Shown here in pieces: positions 18,318-26,230 of a stretch of DNA of 64,000 nucleotides. Numbering within the stretch: position 1 is the first letter of the stretch; each line of letters starts with the position of its first letter. The notes under the pieces were generated by a model, which worked only from the letters and a program-made list of their open reading frames with translations, made no database searches and was not told where the DNA came from. Origin of the DNA: Pedobacter rhodius. GTDB taxonomy: Bacteria > Bacteroidota > Bacteroidia > Sphingobacteriales > Sphingobacteriaceae. The translations under genes were made by a program, and so were the position numbers. The DNA is taken from assembly GCF_027213645.1 (NCBI RefSeq), contig NZ_JAPWGL010000002.1, positions 806,001 through 870,000 of the forward strand, given 5' to 3'.

Positions 18318-20687
18318 TTATTCATATTTGAGTGCATCAACAGGATTAGCTTTCGCTACTTTTACCGATTGAATGCTCACTGTTAACACTGCTATAATTA
18401 CCGAAATACTTAGTGCGGAAATAAAAGGCAATGCCGATATAGAAACACGGTATTCGAAAGCGGAGAGCCATTTGTTAACGATAATGTAAGCCAAAGGAAA
18501 TGCGATTAGATTGGCAATAGCAACCAGTTTGATGAAATCTTTATTTAAAAGTGTGAGGATATTGCCAGTGCTGGCACCTAAAACTTTACGAATGCTGATT
18601 TCCTTTTTGCGTTGTTCCGCCATGAAAAGTGCTAAACCTAATAAGCCAAGGCAGGAAATAAAGATTGCAAAACCACCGAACCAGTTTGAAAGTGTTCCCA
18701 AAAGCTTTTCGTTTTGAAATTTAAGTTCAAATCCCTCATCCACAAATTTTCTATTTACCGGGTAATCAGGTTCTATTTGTTTAACCAGTTCATCAATTTT
18801 TGAAATAGAAGTACTGATGTTCTGATTTGAGTTTAACCGAACAATAATAACCTGTACATCATCCATATAACTCGGATAAAACACCATTGGTGCAACTTTC
18901 TGATAAGCACTTTCTACAACAAAATCTTTCACCACAGCAACATTTGTTTTTTCTGTTCCCCAATACCTGATTTTCGCTCCTATTGGATTTTTAAGTCCCA
19001 TCATTTTGACAGCAGCTTCATTAAGCATAATGTTGTTGCTATCGCTTTTAGCTGTTGAAGAAATTTCCCTTCCGGCCACCAAGTTTGTACCTATGGTTTT
19101 AATAAAATCATCACCAATTCCTCTATTGTTAAATAGAATTGATTCTCCTTCGGTTTTACCTTCCCAACGAACATCAGTTGTGTTGTTTCCGCTTTCGGTG
19201 ATGTCTTTACTAAATGTTGTTACGCTGCTTGCTGCCCCAGATTTTAACAGTTGCGTTTTAAGTAATTCGAGTTTGCTTTTTTCGCCAACCTTGCCGCTAA
19301 CTGCAATTTGAACCAGATTAGATTTATCGTATCCAATTGGTTTGTTTTTTACATAATTAAGTTGCTGATAAATAACTGATGTACAAACAATTAAACACGC
19401 TGCAAAAACGAATTGAACCACCACCAGAACTTTTCTTATGGAAACAGAAGAATCTGTTTTGATTTTTAAACCTTTTAACACTTTTATCGGTTCAAATGAT
19501 GATAAGTAAAGTGCCGGATAGCTTCCAGCCATAAAGCCGGTAAAAACCATTAAGCCTAAAAGTGTTGACCAAAAGGTTAAACTTTTATAATCAATTTGTA
19601 ATTCGATGTTTAGCAGATTATTGAAGTAAGGCAAACTTACTTCAACCAAAATAAAAGCCATAACACCCGAAATAATGGTTATAAAAACCGACTCGAGTAA
19701 GAATTGCCCTACCAAAGATTTTCGTGTTGAGCCTATTGCTTTACGAATGCCTACTTCTTTAGCCCGGCGCTCAGACCGAGCCGTAGATAAGTTCATGAAA
19801 TTTACACAGGCAATCAACAGAATACAGAAAGCCAATAGTAAAAATATTTTGAGTTGTTCAATTTTCCCGCCAACTGATTTTCCATTTTGGAAATCATCGT
19901 ACAAGTGCCATTTCGTATAAGGGTGCAACAAAGCTTCGGCTGTATTTCCTTGCTGATTTCTTTTATAAATGTTTTTTATACTTGCATTTGCAGCATCAAA
20001 AAACCGGTTATCTTTCAACTGAGCCACAGTTAAACACATATTATTGCCCCAGTTTTTATCTTTTGCCCAAGGTTCTCTTTTTTCAAAAAGTGCCCAAGGC
20101 ATTAAACATTCAAAAATTATAGAGTTGTTTGCATGGATATCTTCAATTACCGCTTCAACTTTTAAAACATCCTTATTATCAAGCTTAAGTGTTTTATTTA
20201 TGGGGTCTTCATTACCAAACAATTTCTTAGCAAAAGATTCTGTCAGAATAACAGAATTAACATTTTTTAAAGCTTCTTCCGGATTGCCTTTTATAAATTT
20301 ATAATCAAATATTTTAATGAAAGATGGGTCAGCAAAATTTACTCTCGAGTTGATTCTTTTATCACCAATGGAAATCAATTTTGTGGATGGATAAGTAGTA
20401 TGCGATGCATATTTAACACCCGGAATTTTAGCGGCAACTTCTTCCGCCATTGCATTTGGTGTCCACGCCCAGCTAAAAATTTTGCCATTTGCAGGAGCAT
20501 TCTGATAAATTACATAAGTTTTATCGCTATTGGCAAATTCTTTATCAAAACTCCATTCATAGGCTACGTACAGCAGCAATATCATGCAACTTGCTAATCC
20601 AATGGCTAATCCACCGATATTTATCAGGGAAAAGCCTTTGTTTTTCCAAAGGTTACGTAATGCAATTTTTAAGTTTAATTGAAACAT
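18318..20687 (-). CDS. FtsX/MacB-like ABC permease (first of the array)
   Basis: A 789-residue permease when started at the ATG at 20687 (MFQLNLKIALRNLWKNKGF). A longer reading from 20729 would add 14 residues encoded by spacer repeat, so I reject it. N-terminal TM GLASCMILLLYVAYEWSFDK places it in the YEW subgroup. FtsX hallmarks are RAKEVGIRKAIGS and RKKEISIRKVLGA; it ends KANPVDALKYE. It directly follows the first ATPase, with a 292-bp gap rich in repeats. By position it is the most likely partner of that ATPase and of the MacA-like adaptor. Confidence 0.9.
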   Translation of the reverse strand: MFQLNLKIALRNLWKNKGFSLINIGGLAIGLASCMILLLYVAYEWSFDKEFANSDKTYVIYQNAPANGKIFSWAWTPNAMAEEVAAKIPGVKYASHTTYPSTKLISIGDKRINSRVNFADPSFIKIFDYKFIKGNPEEALKNVNSVILTESFAKKLFGNEDPINKTLKLDNKDVLKVEAVIEDIHANNSIIFECLMPWALFEKREPWAKDKNWGNNMCLTVAQLKDNRFFDAANASIKNIYKRNQQGNTAEALLHPYTKWHLYDDFQNGKSVGGKIEQLKIFLLLAFCILLIACVNFMNLSTARSERRAKEVGIRKAIGSTRKSLVGQFLLESVFITIISGVMAFILVEVSLPYFNNLLNIELQIDYKSLTFWSTLLGLMVFTGFMAGSYPALYLSSFEPIKVLKGLKIKTDSSVSIRKVLVVVQFVFAACLIVCTSVIYQQLNYVKNKPIGYDKSNLVQIAVSGKVGEKSKLELLKTQLLKSGAASSVTTFSKDITESGNNTTDVRWEGKTEGESILFNNRGIGDDFIKTIGTNLVAGREISSTAKSDSNNIMLNEAAVKMMGLKNPIGAKIRYWGTEKTNVAVVKDFVVESAYQKVAPMVFYPSYMDDVQVIIVRLNSNQNISTSISKIDELVKQIEPDYPVNRKFVDEGFELKFQNEKLLGTLSNWFGGFAIFISCLGLLGLALFMAEQRKKEISIRKVLGASTGNILTLLNKDFIKLVAIANLIAFPLAYIIVNKWLSAFEYRVSISALPFISALSISVIIAVLTVSIQSVKVAKANPVDALKYE

Positions 20688-20840
20688 AGTATCAATATTT
20701 AGTATCAGGTAATTGGTATCAAGTATCAAGACCTAGCTTTTCGCTTTGTCCTTTTGTCTTTAAGCTTTTGGCTTTTTAGTATCAAGTAATTAGTATCAAG
20801 TATCAAGACCTGGCTTTTCGCTTTAGTCTTTTCGCTTTCT
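20688..20840. repeat. short-word spacer repeat downstream of the first ATPase
   Basis: Two to three cycles of AGTATCAAGTAATTAGTATC with CTAGCTTTTCGCTTTGTC and TTTTGTCTTTAAGCTTTTGG. The words are the same as in the other permease gaps. Confidence 0.85.
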
Positions 20841-20980
20841 AAGCGCCTTTCCCGAATCTTCCCATCCGGGAAGATATCGGTTAGACTATCATTAACTAAA
20901 ACTAATTTTAAGATTGCGGCTGAAGGCTGGAAGGTTTAGGCATTTTTACCTTCAAACTTTTAACCGTCTCCCTTCCAGCC
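20841..20980. repeat. two hairpin-forming palindromes after the ATPase stop codon
   Basis: TCCCGAATCTTCCCATCC faces CGGGAAGATATCGG (about 20849-20880), and GGCTGGAAGG (20925-20934) faces CCTTCCAGCC (20971-20980) across a 36-nt loop. The second arm touches the ATPase stop codon. Neither is followed by a T run, so they look more like extragenic palindromes or mRNA-stabilising hairpins than terminators. Confidence 0.55.
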
Positions 20981-21678
20981 TATATTAATTCCTCGTTTCT
21001 GCTTTTGTTTATCTTTTCAGAAATCACGTGGCCATCTTTCAGGTTGATGATTCTGTTTGAAAAACTTGCATCATGGCTCGAGTGCGTCACCATTACAATC
21101 GTCGTTCCTGTTTCGTTCAACTCGCAAAGCAATTCCATTACTTCGTTACCATGAGAACTATCCAGGTTGCCAGTAGGCTCATCGGCTAAAACCAATTTCG
21201 GCTTGGTAACTAAAGCCCTTGCAACGGCAACACGCTGTTGCTGACCCCCGGAAAGTTGTTGCGGGAAGTGACCACTACGGTTTACGATGTTCATCCTTTC
21301 AATGATTTCGTTAACCAATTTCTTACGTTCACCTGCAGGAATTTTATTGTAAATCAATGGTAATTCAATGTTTTCGAAAACGGTTAACTCATCAATCAGG
21401 TTGAAATTCTGGAAAACGAATCCCATATTTCTTTTACGGAAATTAGAACGTTCTCTGTCGTTCAGCGTTAAGAGTTCGGTATCGATAAATTTGTAACTTC
21501 CACTTTCAGGCTTATCCAATAAACCCATTACGTTTAACAAGGTAGATTTTCCGCAGCCAGATGGACCCATTATGGAAACAAATTCGCCCTCTTTTACGTG
21601 AAGATTAATTCCGTTTAGTGCAGTAGTTTCTACTTCTTCAGTTTTGTAAACTTTTTCTAAGTTTTCTATTTTAATCAT
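20980..21678 (-). CDS. LolD/MacB-type ABC ATPase (first of the array)
   Basis: A 232-residue ATP-binding protein. Walker A GPSGCGKST is at about 38-46, Q-loop FVFQ (87-90), signature LSGGQQQRVAVARAL (142-156), Walker B LVLADE (162-167), a canonical D-loop NLDS and switch histidine in VTHS (197-200). It is the fully canonical of the two ATPases. It follows the adaptor by 115 bp and precedes the first permease, giving the usual adaptor-ATPase-permease order of MacAB-like exporters. It may energise several of the six permeases that follow it. Confidence 0.93.
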   Translation of the reverse strand: MIKIENLEKVYKTEEVETTALNGINLHVKEGEFVSIMGPSGCGKSTLLNVMGLLDKPESGSYKFIDTELLTLNDRERSNFRKRNMGFVFQNFNLIDELTVFENIELPLIYNKIPAGERKKLVNEIIERMNIVNRSGHFPQQLSGGQQQRVAVARALVTKPKLVLADEPTGNLDSSHGNEVMELLCELNETGTTIVMVTHSSHDASFSNRIINLKDGHVISEKINKSRNEELI

Positions 21679-21685
21679 AGCTTTT

Positions 21686-21793
21686 TTAGTATCAAGTATT
21701 TAGTATCAAGTATCAAGACTTGAAGTGATTGTTAAATTGTTGTATTGCTTTGTCCATCCCACATCATCCATCTTACATCGTCCATCTTATATT
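21686..21793. repeat. spacer repeat and second word family between adaptor and ATPase
   Basis: 21686-21720 is one AGTATCAAGTATTTAGTATC cycle. After about 28 bp, 21748-21792 switches to another word family, CATCCCACATCATCC / CATCTTACATCGTCC, which recurs at 35629-35701 beside cysN. Confidence 0.7.
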
Positions 21794-23038
21794 TTACTTA
21801 CTTATCTCTACCTGATCGTATTGGTTAAACTGGTCGTAAGATGAGGTGATAACTTCGTCGCCTTTTTGCAAACCATCCAATATTTCATAATACAGGTAAT
21901 TTTTTCTTCCGATTTTGACGTTTTTCTTGATTGCTTTACCATTGTTTACCACAAATACCCAAGAACCGCCTGTACTTTGGAAAAACTGACCTTGTGCGAG
22001 TAGTAAGGACTTGCTGTTATCTGATAAAGTTAATTTCGTTTGAAGTGATAATCCACGGCGTAACCCTTCAGGCGCAGCACCTTTAAAAACCATTTCAACC
22101 TGAAACTGGCCTGCTGTAACCTCGGGAATAACCTTACTAACGGTTAAATTATAGGTCTTGCCATTAAATTCGCATGTTGATGTTTGCCCTTCTTTTACCC
22201 GATTAATGTAATATTCATCAACGCCGGCTTGCAGTTTATAACCCTGCAAAACATCAATCTTTCCGATCATTTCGTTTGAATTATATGATTTACCGATTAC
22301 CGGGTCGTAAGAAGAAAGCTTGCCGGAAACCGGCGCTTTGATGGTCATGTTTTCAATGTTTTTGCGAATCATTTCCAAACTTTCATTCATTTGCCCCATC
22401 GACTGGTCGATTTGCGAAAGCTGCATCTTTCTGCTTTGATTTTCTTGTTTTACCGCCTGCCGAACGATTTTAAGTTTGCCTTGATAATACTCGTAATCCT
22501 GACTTGATTTATTAAACTCCTGAAGTGTAATTACCTTTTTGGAAAAAAGTGAACTATCTAAACGATATTGTCGGGCTGCTGTTCTCAAGCTATTTTCAAC
22601 ATCCAAAACGTCTTGATTTAAAACCCTTTGATTTTGCTCCAAATCCAATCTCGATTTGCGTAACTGGTTAATTTGCTCGGTCGCTGCAGTCTGGCTTGAA
22701 GTATAACTCAGCATTGCGTTTGAGTTAGAGATTCTCAAAAGTGGCGTTCCCTTAACAACAGATGCACCATTTTCCGTGAAAATTTCAGCGACCGTTCCAC
22801 CTTCCGATGAACTTACAATTACCGAAGTTAGCGGAACAACGCTGGCATTTAATAAAACCACATCTTCAAAATCACCATATTCTACTTTGCTAATGGTTAA
22901 TTTATCGGCATCAGCACTGTATGTTTTCTTTAATGATAAAGTATAGCCATAAATTACAACTGCCACGAAAGCAACTGCGCCACCCATCATAATTAAAGTT
23001 TTGGTGCTAAATCTTTTCTTCTCTATCTTTTTGTCCAT
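21794..23038 (-). CDS. MacA/HlyD-like periplasmic adaptor of the efflux array
   Basis: A 414-residue membrane-fusion protein. Basic N-terminus, then a TM anchor at about 13-31 (KTLIMMGGAVAFVAVVIYGY). A biotinyl-lipoyl half around 75-105 (VAEIFTENGASVVKGTPLLR), a long alpha-hairpin about 110-235 rich in Q, L and R (IDQSMGQMNESLEMIRKNIE), the second lipoyl half with APVSGKLSS, then beta-barrel and membrane-proximal domains to the C-terminus. Such adaptors link an FtsX/MacB-type ABC transporter to an outer-membrane channel; no TolC homologue is present here. It is the first gene of the long minus-strand array and diverges from the sigma-54 regulator gene. Confidence 0.9.
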   Translation of the reverse strand: MDKKIEKKRFSTKTLIMMGGAVAFVAVVIYGYTLSLKKTYSADADKLTISKVEYGDFEDVVLLNASVVPLTSVIVSSSEGGTVAEIFTENGASVVKGTPLLRISNSNAMLSYTSSQTAATEQINQLRKSRLDLEQNQRVLNQDVLDVENSLRTAARQYRLDSSLFSKKVITLQEFNKSSQDYEYYQGKLKIVRQAVKQENQSRKMQLSQIDQSMGQMNESLEMIRKNIENMTIKAPVSGKLSSYDPVIGKSYNSNEMIGKIDVLQGYKLQAGVDEYYINRVKEGQTSTCEFNGKTYNLTVSKVIPEVTAGQFQVEMVFKGAAPEGLRRGLSLQTKLTLSDNSKSLLLAQGQFFQSTGGSWVFVVNNGKAIKKNVKIGRKNYLYYEILDGLQKGDEVITSSYDQFNQYDQVEISK

Positions 23039-23069
23039 TGTTCGGTTCTACTGTTTGATTTCCTTATTA

Positions 23070-23085
23070 ACCAAGCTTGTGCCAA
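23070..23085 (-). promoter_or_regulatory. candidate sigma-54 promoter of the efflux array
   Basis: The minus strand reads TTGGCACAAGCTTGG, with a perfect -24 element TGGCAC. With standard spacing the -12 position reads GT rather than GC, so the match is partial. The predicted start is near 23058, about 20 bp before the adaptor ATG. The gene next door encodes a sigma-54 activator, which supports the call. Confidence 0.5.
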
Positions 23086-23147
23086 ACAGAGAAAACACAT
23101 TTAAAACATTAATAATCAAATACTTAAAAGTTTTTATAATTTTATTG

Positions 23148-23184
23148 TGTTCATTTTCGAACAGTTTATGTGCGAGAGCGGACA
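23148..23184. promoter_or_regulatory. tandem 16-bp dyads, candidate enhancer sites
   Basis: TGTTCATTTTCGAACA (23148-23163) and TGTGCGAGAGCGGACA (23169-23184) share TGTnC......G.ACA with a dyad core TGTnC/GnACA. Their starts are 21 bp apart, two helical turns. They lie about 90-125 bp upstream of the predicted sigma-54 start, the usual position of NtrC-family enhancer sites. Confidence 0.5.
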
Positions 23185-23197
23185 GTTTAATTAAATT

Positions 23198-23332
23198 TAC
23201 CTCCCAGTCCCCTAAAGGGGAGTTCACAGCCGAGGCGATAAAGCATTGTTTGTTATATATGTAAAAAATTACTCACATTATGAACGGTAGATATTCAGGT
23301 TCCTCTTTAGAGGCGGAGGGGTTAGACGCCAC
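23198..23332. repeat. imperfect inverted-repeat element overlapping a gene start
   Basis: The left arm ACCTCCCAGTCCCCTAAAGG (ending in GGGA) and the right arm TCCTCTTTAGAGGCGGAGGG are imperfect inverted copies about 80 bp apart, each with an internal small palindrome (CCCCTAAAGGGG, CCTCTTTAGAGG). The right arm lies inside the first codons of the sigma-54 regulator gene. Such arms recur in Bacteroidota genomes as extragenic repeats (recalled, not searched). Confidence 0.5.
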
Positions 23333-24689
23333 AGTTTTAATCATCGACGATGATGATGATATTCTTTTAAGTGCCCGCCTGTTTCTAAAACAGCAGGTTA
23401 AACAGGTAATTACCTGTAAATCGCCTAAAGAAATTAATGTACTGCTAAGCAAAAATGAGGTTGATATCATTCTGCTCGACATGAATTATCAAAAAGGTGC
23501 AAGTGATGGTCGCGAAGGTTTATATTGGCTTGAACACATTTTATCAATAGATAAAGACTACGTTGTTATCCTGATGACCGCCTTTGGAAATGTAGAACTT
23601 GCGGTTAAAGCGATAAAAAAAGGTGCTACTGATTTTATCCTGAAACCCTGGGAGAATGAGAAGCTTTTTGCTACTATTTCTGCGGCCTCAAAACTTCGCG
23701 CATCGACCAGAAAAGTAAAGAAATTAGAAAAAATCCATACCTCGCTACACAAAGACATGACCCGCGGTTTCGAGCATATTGTTGGCGAGGCTGATGGAAT
23801 AAAACAACTTCAGAATACCTTATTAAAAGTGGCACCAACCGATGCCAATGTATTAATTTTAGGAGAGAACGGTACCGGAAAGCAGGTTTTTGCCTATGAA
23901 ATTCATGGCAATTCGCAGCGTAAAAACCAGGTTTTTATGCATGTTGATTTAGGTTCACTAAATGAAAATCTTTTTGAAAGTGAACTTTTTGGCTATGCAA
24001 AAGGTGCTTTTACCGATGCGAAAGAAGATAAACCCGGTCGTTTTGAATTGGCCGATGGTGGAACAATTTTCTTGGATGAAATTGGAAACCTCACACTCCC
24101 CTTACAAGCAAAATTATTAAGCGTTTTGCAAAACCGTACGGTTATTCGTCTTGGTGAAAGTAAAGAGCGTAAGGTAAATGTTCGATTAATTACGGCGACC
24201 AACATGCCTTTAAATGAAATGGTGGCTAAAAATACTTTCAGGCAGGATTTATTGTTTCGCATTAATACGGTAGAACTCCTATTACCGCCTTTGCGAAAAA
24301 GAGGGACAGATATTTTGCTTCTGGCAAATCATTTTATGCAGGTTTTCAGTTCTAAATATCATAAAGAAATCCGAAGTTTGAACCATAAAGCCGAAGCAGT
24401 TCTCTTAAATTACAAGTGGCCTGGAAACGTTCGGGAATTACAGCATGTTTTAGAACGGGCAGTAATTATGAGCGATGGAAATGAAATTTCGGAGGAGGAT
24501 TTACAATTAAGTCCGCAACGGTTTACGCAAACTACGGCCATGCCTGATGAAATGGCACTTGGCGATATGGAAAAAATGATGGTACAAAAAGCCATCGATA
24601 AACACAAAGGAAATATATCAAAGGCAGCCGCAGAACTGGGTTTAACCAGAGCAGCCTTATACAGGAGAATAGAGAAATTCGGGATTTAA
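23280..24689 (+). CDS. sigma-54-dependent response regulator (NtrC family)
   Basis: A 469-residue activator. Receiver domain about 18-140: acidic triad at IIDDDDD, phospho-acceptor in IILLDMN, lysine in ILKPWE. AAA+ domain about 165-390: Walker A-like GENGTGKQ, the sigma-54 contact loop as GAFTDA (not the textbook GAFTGA), Walker B TIFLDEIGNL, and an R-finger region LRKRGTDI. C-terminal Fis-type helix-turn-helix about 430-469 (GNISKAAAELGLTRAALYRR). The first 17 residues (MNGRYSGSSLEAEGLDA) precede the receiver and are partly encoded by a repeat arm; no later start exists before VLIIDD. It is followed by its likely partner kinase. Probable target: the divergent efflux array. Confidence 0.93.
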   Translation: MNGRYSGSSLEAEGLDATVLIIDDDDDILLSARLFLKQQVKQVITCKSPKEINVLLSKNEVDIILLDMNYQKGASDGREGLYWLEHILSIDKDYVVILMTAFGNVELAVKAIKKGATDFILKPWENEKLFATISAASKLRASTRKVKKLEKIHTSLHKDMTRGFEHIVGEADGIKQLQNTLLKVAPTDANVLILGENGTGKQVFAYEIHGNSQRKNQVFMHVDLGSLNENLFESELFGYAKGAFTDAKEDKPGRFELADGGTIFLDEIGNLTLPLQAKLLSVLQNRTVIRLGESKERKVNVRLITATNMPLNEMVAKNTFRQDLLFRINTVELLLPPLRKRGTDILLLANHFMQVFSSKYHKEIRSLNHKAEAVLLNYKWPGNVRELQHVLERAVIMSDGNEISEEDLQLSPQRFTQTTAMPDEMALGDMEKMMVQKAIDKHKGNISKAAAELGLTRAALYRRIEKFGI

Positions 24690-24778
24690 GCTGGAGGGAA
24701 AAGCTTAAAGACTAAAGCTGCAGCTCGCTTTAATCTTTCGGCTTTGGCCTTTTACCTTTAGTCTTTTAGCTTAGAAAC
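24690..24778. repeat. AAGCTTAAAGACTAAAGC word repeat between regulator and kinase genes
   Basis: The 89-bp gap is built of AAGCTTAAAGACTAAAGC and then its inverse, CGCTTTAATCTTTCGGCTTT and TTTAGTCTTTTAGCTTAG. These are the same CTTTAGTCTTT words as in the permease spacers but without the AGTATCAAG half. The two orientations can pair into a hairpin. Confidence 0.7.
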
Positions 24779-26137
24779 ATGTTTTACAAACGCTTTACTT
24801 TTCGTTTAATATCCCGGTTGGTCCTCATTAACTTGTTGGGTTACCTGTTATTTTACCTGATTAAAAACACCCAATTGTGGTTCACTATTATTGGGGTAAG
24901 TTTAATTTTATTGGGTTCCATAATTTCGCTTTATTACTATATTAATGAAATCCGCTCTGATATTAAACGGTTTATCTTAGCGGTAAAAACCCGCGACCAT
25001 ACCCTGAATTTTAAAAACAAAGCCACAAAAGGAAGTTTTCCTGAACTATACGAATCATTTGGAGAAATTCTTCAGGTGCATAAACAAATTCGGATGGAAC
25101 AGGAAGCTATGTTCCAATTAATTAAGACTATTTTAGAGCAGGTCCCTGTTGGTGTTATTGTAGTTAACAACACCAAAACGGTGCAAAATAATGAAGAAAT
25201 TGCTTTTTTTAATCAAGCGGCATCAAACTTATTGGGCGTTCCTGCATATAAGTACTGGCATCGCCTGCAGCAACACCTGCCTGCTTTTGCTGATGAAATT
25301 GAACAGATTTCTTCAGGTGGGAAACGTTTCTTAGAGCTTAAGATTCAGGATAAACTCATTCAATTATCCACGGAAGTTATTCCTTTAAATCTTTACGGAA
25401 AGAATTATACCATCATCAGTTTTCAAAACATCAAAGATGAAATCGAGCAAAAGGAAACCGAGGCCTGGAATAGGTTAATCGGTGTAATTTCTCATGAAAT
25501 ATTAAATTCCATTACGCCAATAAGTTCGTTATCTGATACGATAAACAGTATGGTAACAAATAAAGAGAACCTGGATTTAGATGAAATGGAAGACCTGAAA
25601 ACCGCCCTGCAAACCATTAAACGCCGTTCTACAGGTTTATTAGACTTTGTAAAAGATTATCGTTTAATCGCAGAATTACCAACACCAAATCTGGAATCGC
25701 ATACGATTGGCGAAATCCTTAAGCACATCAAAGTGTTGATGCAACCTTTCGCAAAAGTTAAAAATGTGGTGCTGGATGTGGAACAGACTTCTTCAAAAAT
25801 CACCGTTCAACTCGATTTGAAATTAATTGAGCAAGTTTTGATTAACCTGATTACAAACAGTATTTATTCGGTTGAAGAAAATGAAAATCCGCATATTTCT
25901 GTAAATTATCGACTGGAAAACACCAAACTTTACATCGATGTAACCGATAATGGAAAAGGAATTGAACCTGCGGATTTAGAAAAAATCTTTGTGCCGTTTT
26001 ATACCACACGTAAAAATGGTTCGGGCATTGGCTTAACAATAAGCAGAAACATTATGAAAATGCATCGTGGCAGCATTGAAGTGGTTTCTAATCCGAATAA
26101 GCAAACAACTTTCTCGCTGTTGTTCAATTACGTTTAA
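24779..26137 (+). CDS. membrane PAS histidine kinase, NtrB-like partner of the sigma-54 regulator
   Basis: A 452-residue sensor kinase. Two closely spaced TMs at about 11-28 and 36-56 form a hairpin with almost no periplasmic loop, so it likely senses inside the membrane or cytoplasm. A PAS domain covers about 120-220 (VPVGVIVVNNTKTVQNNEEI). The H-box is VISHEILNSITPISS (about 237-251), the N-box NLITNSIYSVEE, and G-boxes DNGKGIEPADLEKIF and GSGIGLTISRNIM. The short HisKA with HEILNSI is typical of NtrB/AtoS-like kinases that pair with sigma-54 regulators. No receiver is attached. Cognate to the upstream gene by position. Confidence 0.9.
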   Translation: MFYKRFTFRLISRLVLINLLGYLLFYLIKNTQLWFTIIGVSLILLGSIISLYYYINEIRSDIKRFILAVKTRDHTLNFKNKATKGSFPELYESFGEILQVHKQIRMEQEAMFQLIKTILEQVPVGVIVVNNTKTVQNNEEIAFFNQAASNLLGVPAYKYWHRLQQHLPAFADEIEQISSGGKRFLELKIQDKLIQLSTEVIPLNLYGKNYTIISFQNIKDEIEQKETEAWNRLIGVISHEILNSITPISSLSDTINSMVTNKENLDLDEMEDLKTALQTIKRRSTGLLDFVKDYRLIAELPTPNLESHTIGEILKHIKVLMQPFAKVKNVVLDVEQTSSKITVQLDLKLIEQVLINLITNSIYSVEENENPHISVNYRLENTKLYIDVTDNGKGIEPADLEKIFVPFYTTRKNGSGIGLTISRNIMKMHRGSIEVVSNPNKQTTFSLLFNYV

Positions 26138-26230
26138 TTTTTTAAGATCATCTAAATGTTCTTTTGAAACAAAATTCAAACAAAAAATGTTTAAAGCACT
26201 TTTATTTATGTGGATACATTAAATACGAGT

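Noticed and set aside
20688..20729. A 14-residue N-terminal extension of the first permease
   Set aside because: The extension is encoded by spacer repeat, and all six paralogues begin at the equivalent of MFQLNLKIA.
5614..20840. Spacer repeats as a CRISPR array or insertion-sequence remnants
   Set aside because: Words are short and degenerate, without regular unique spacers, cas genes, terminal repeats or transposase fragments.
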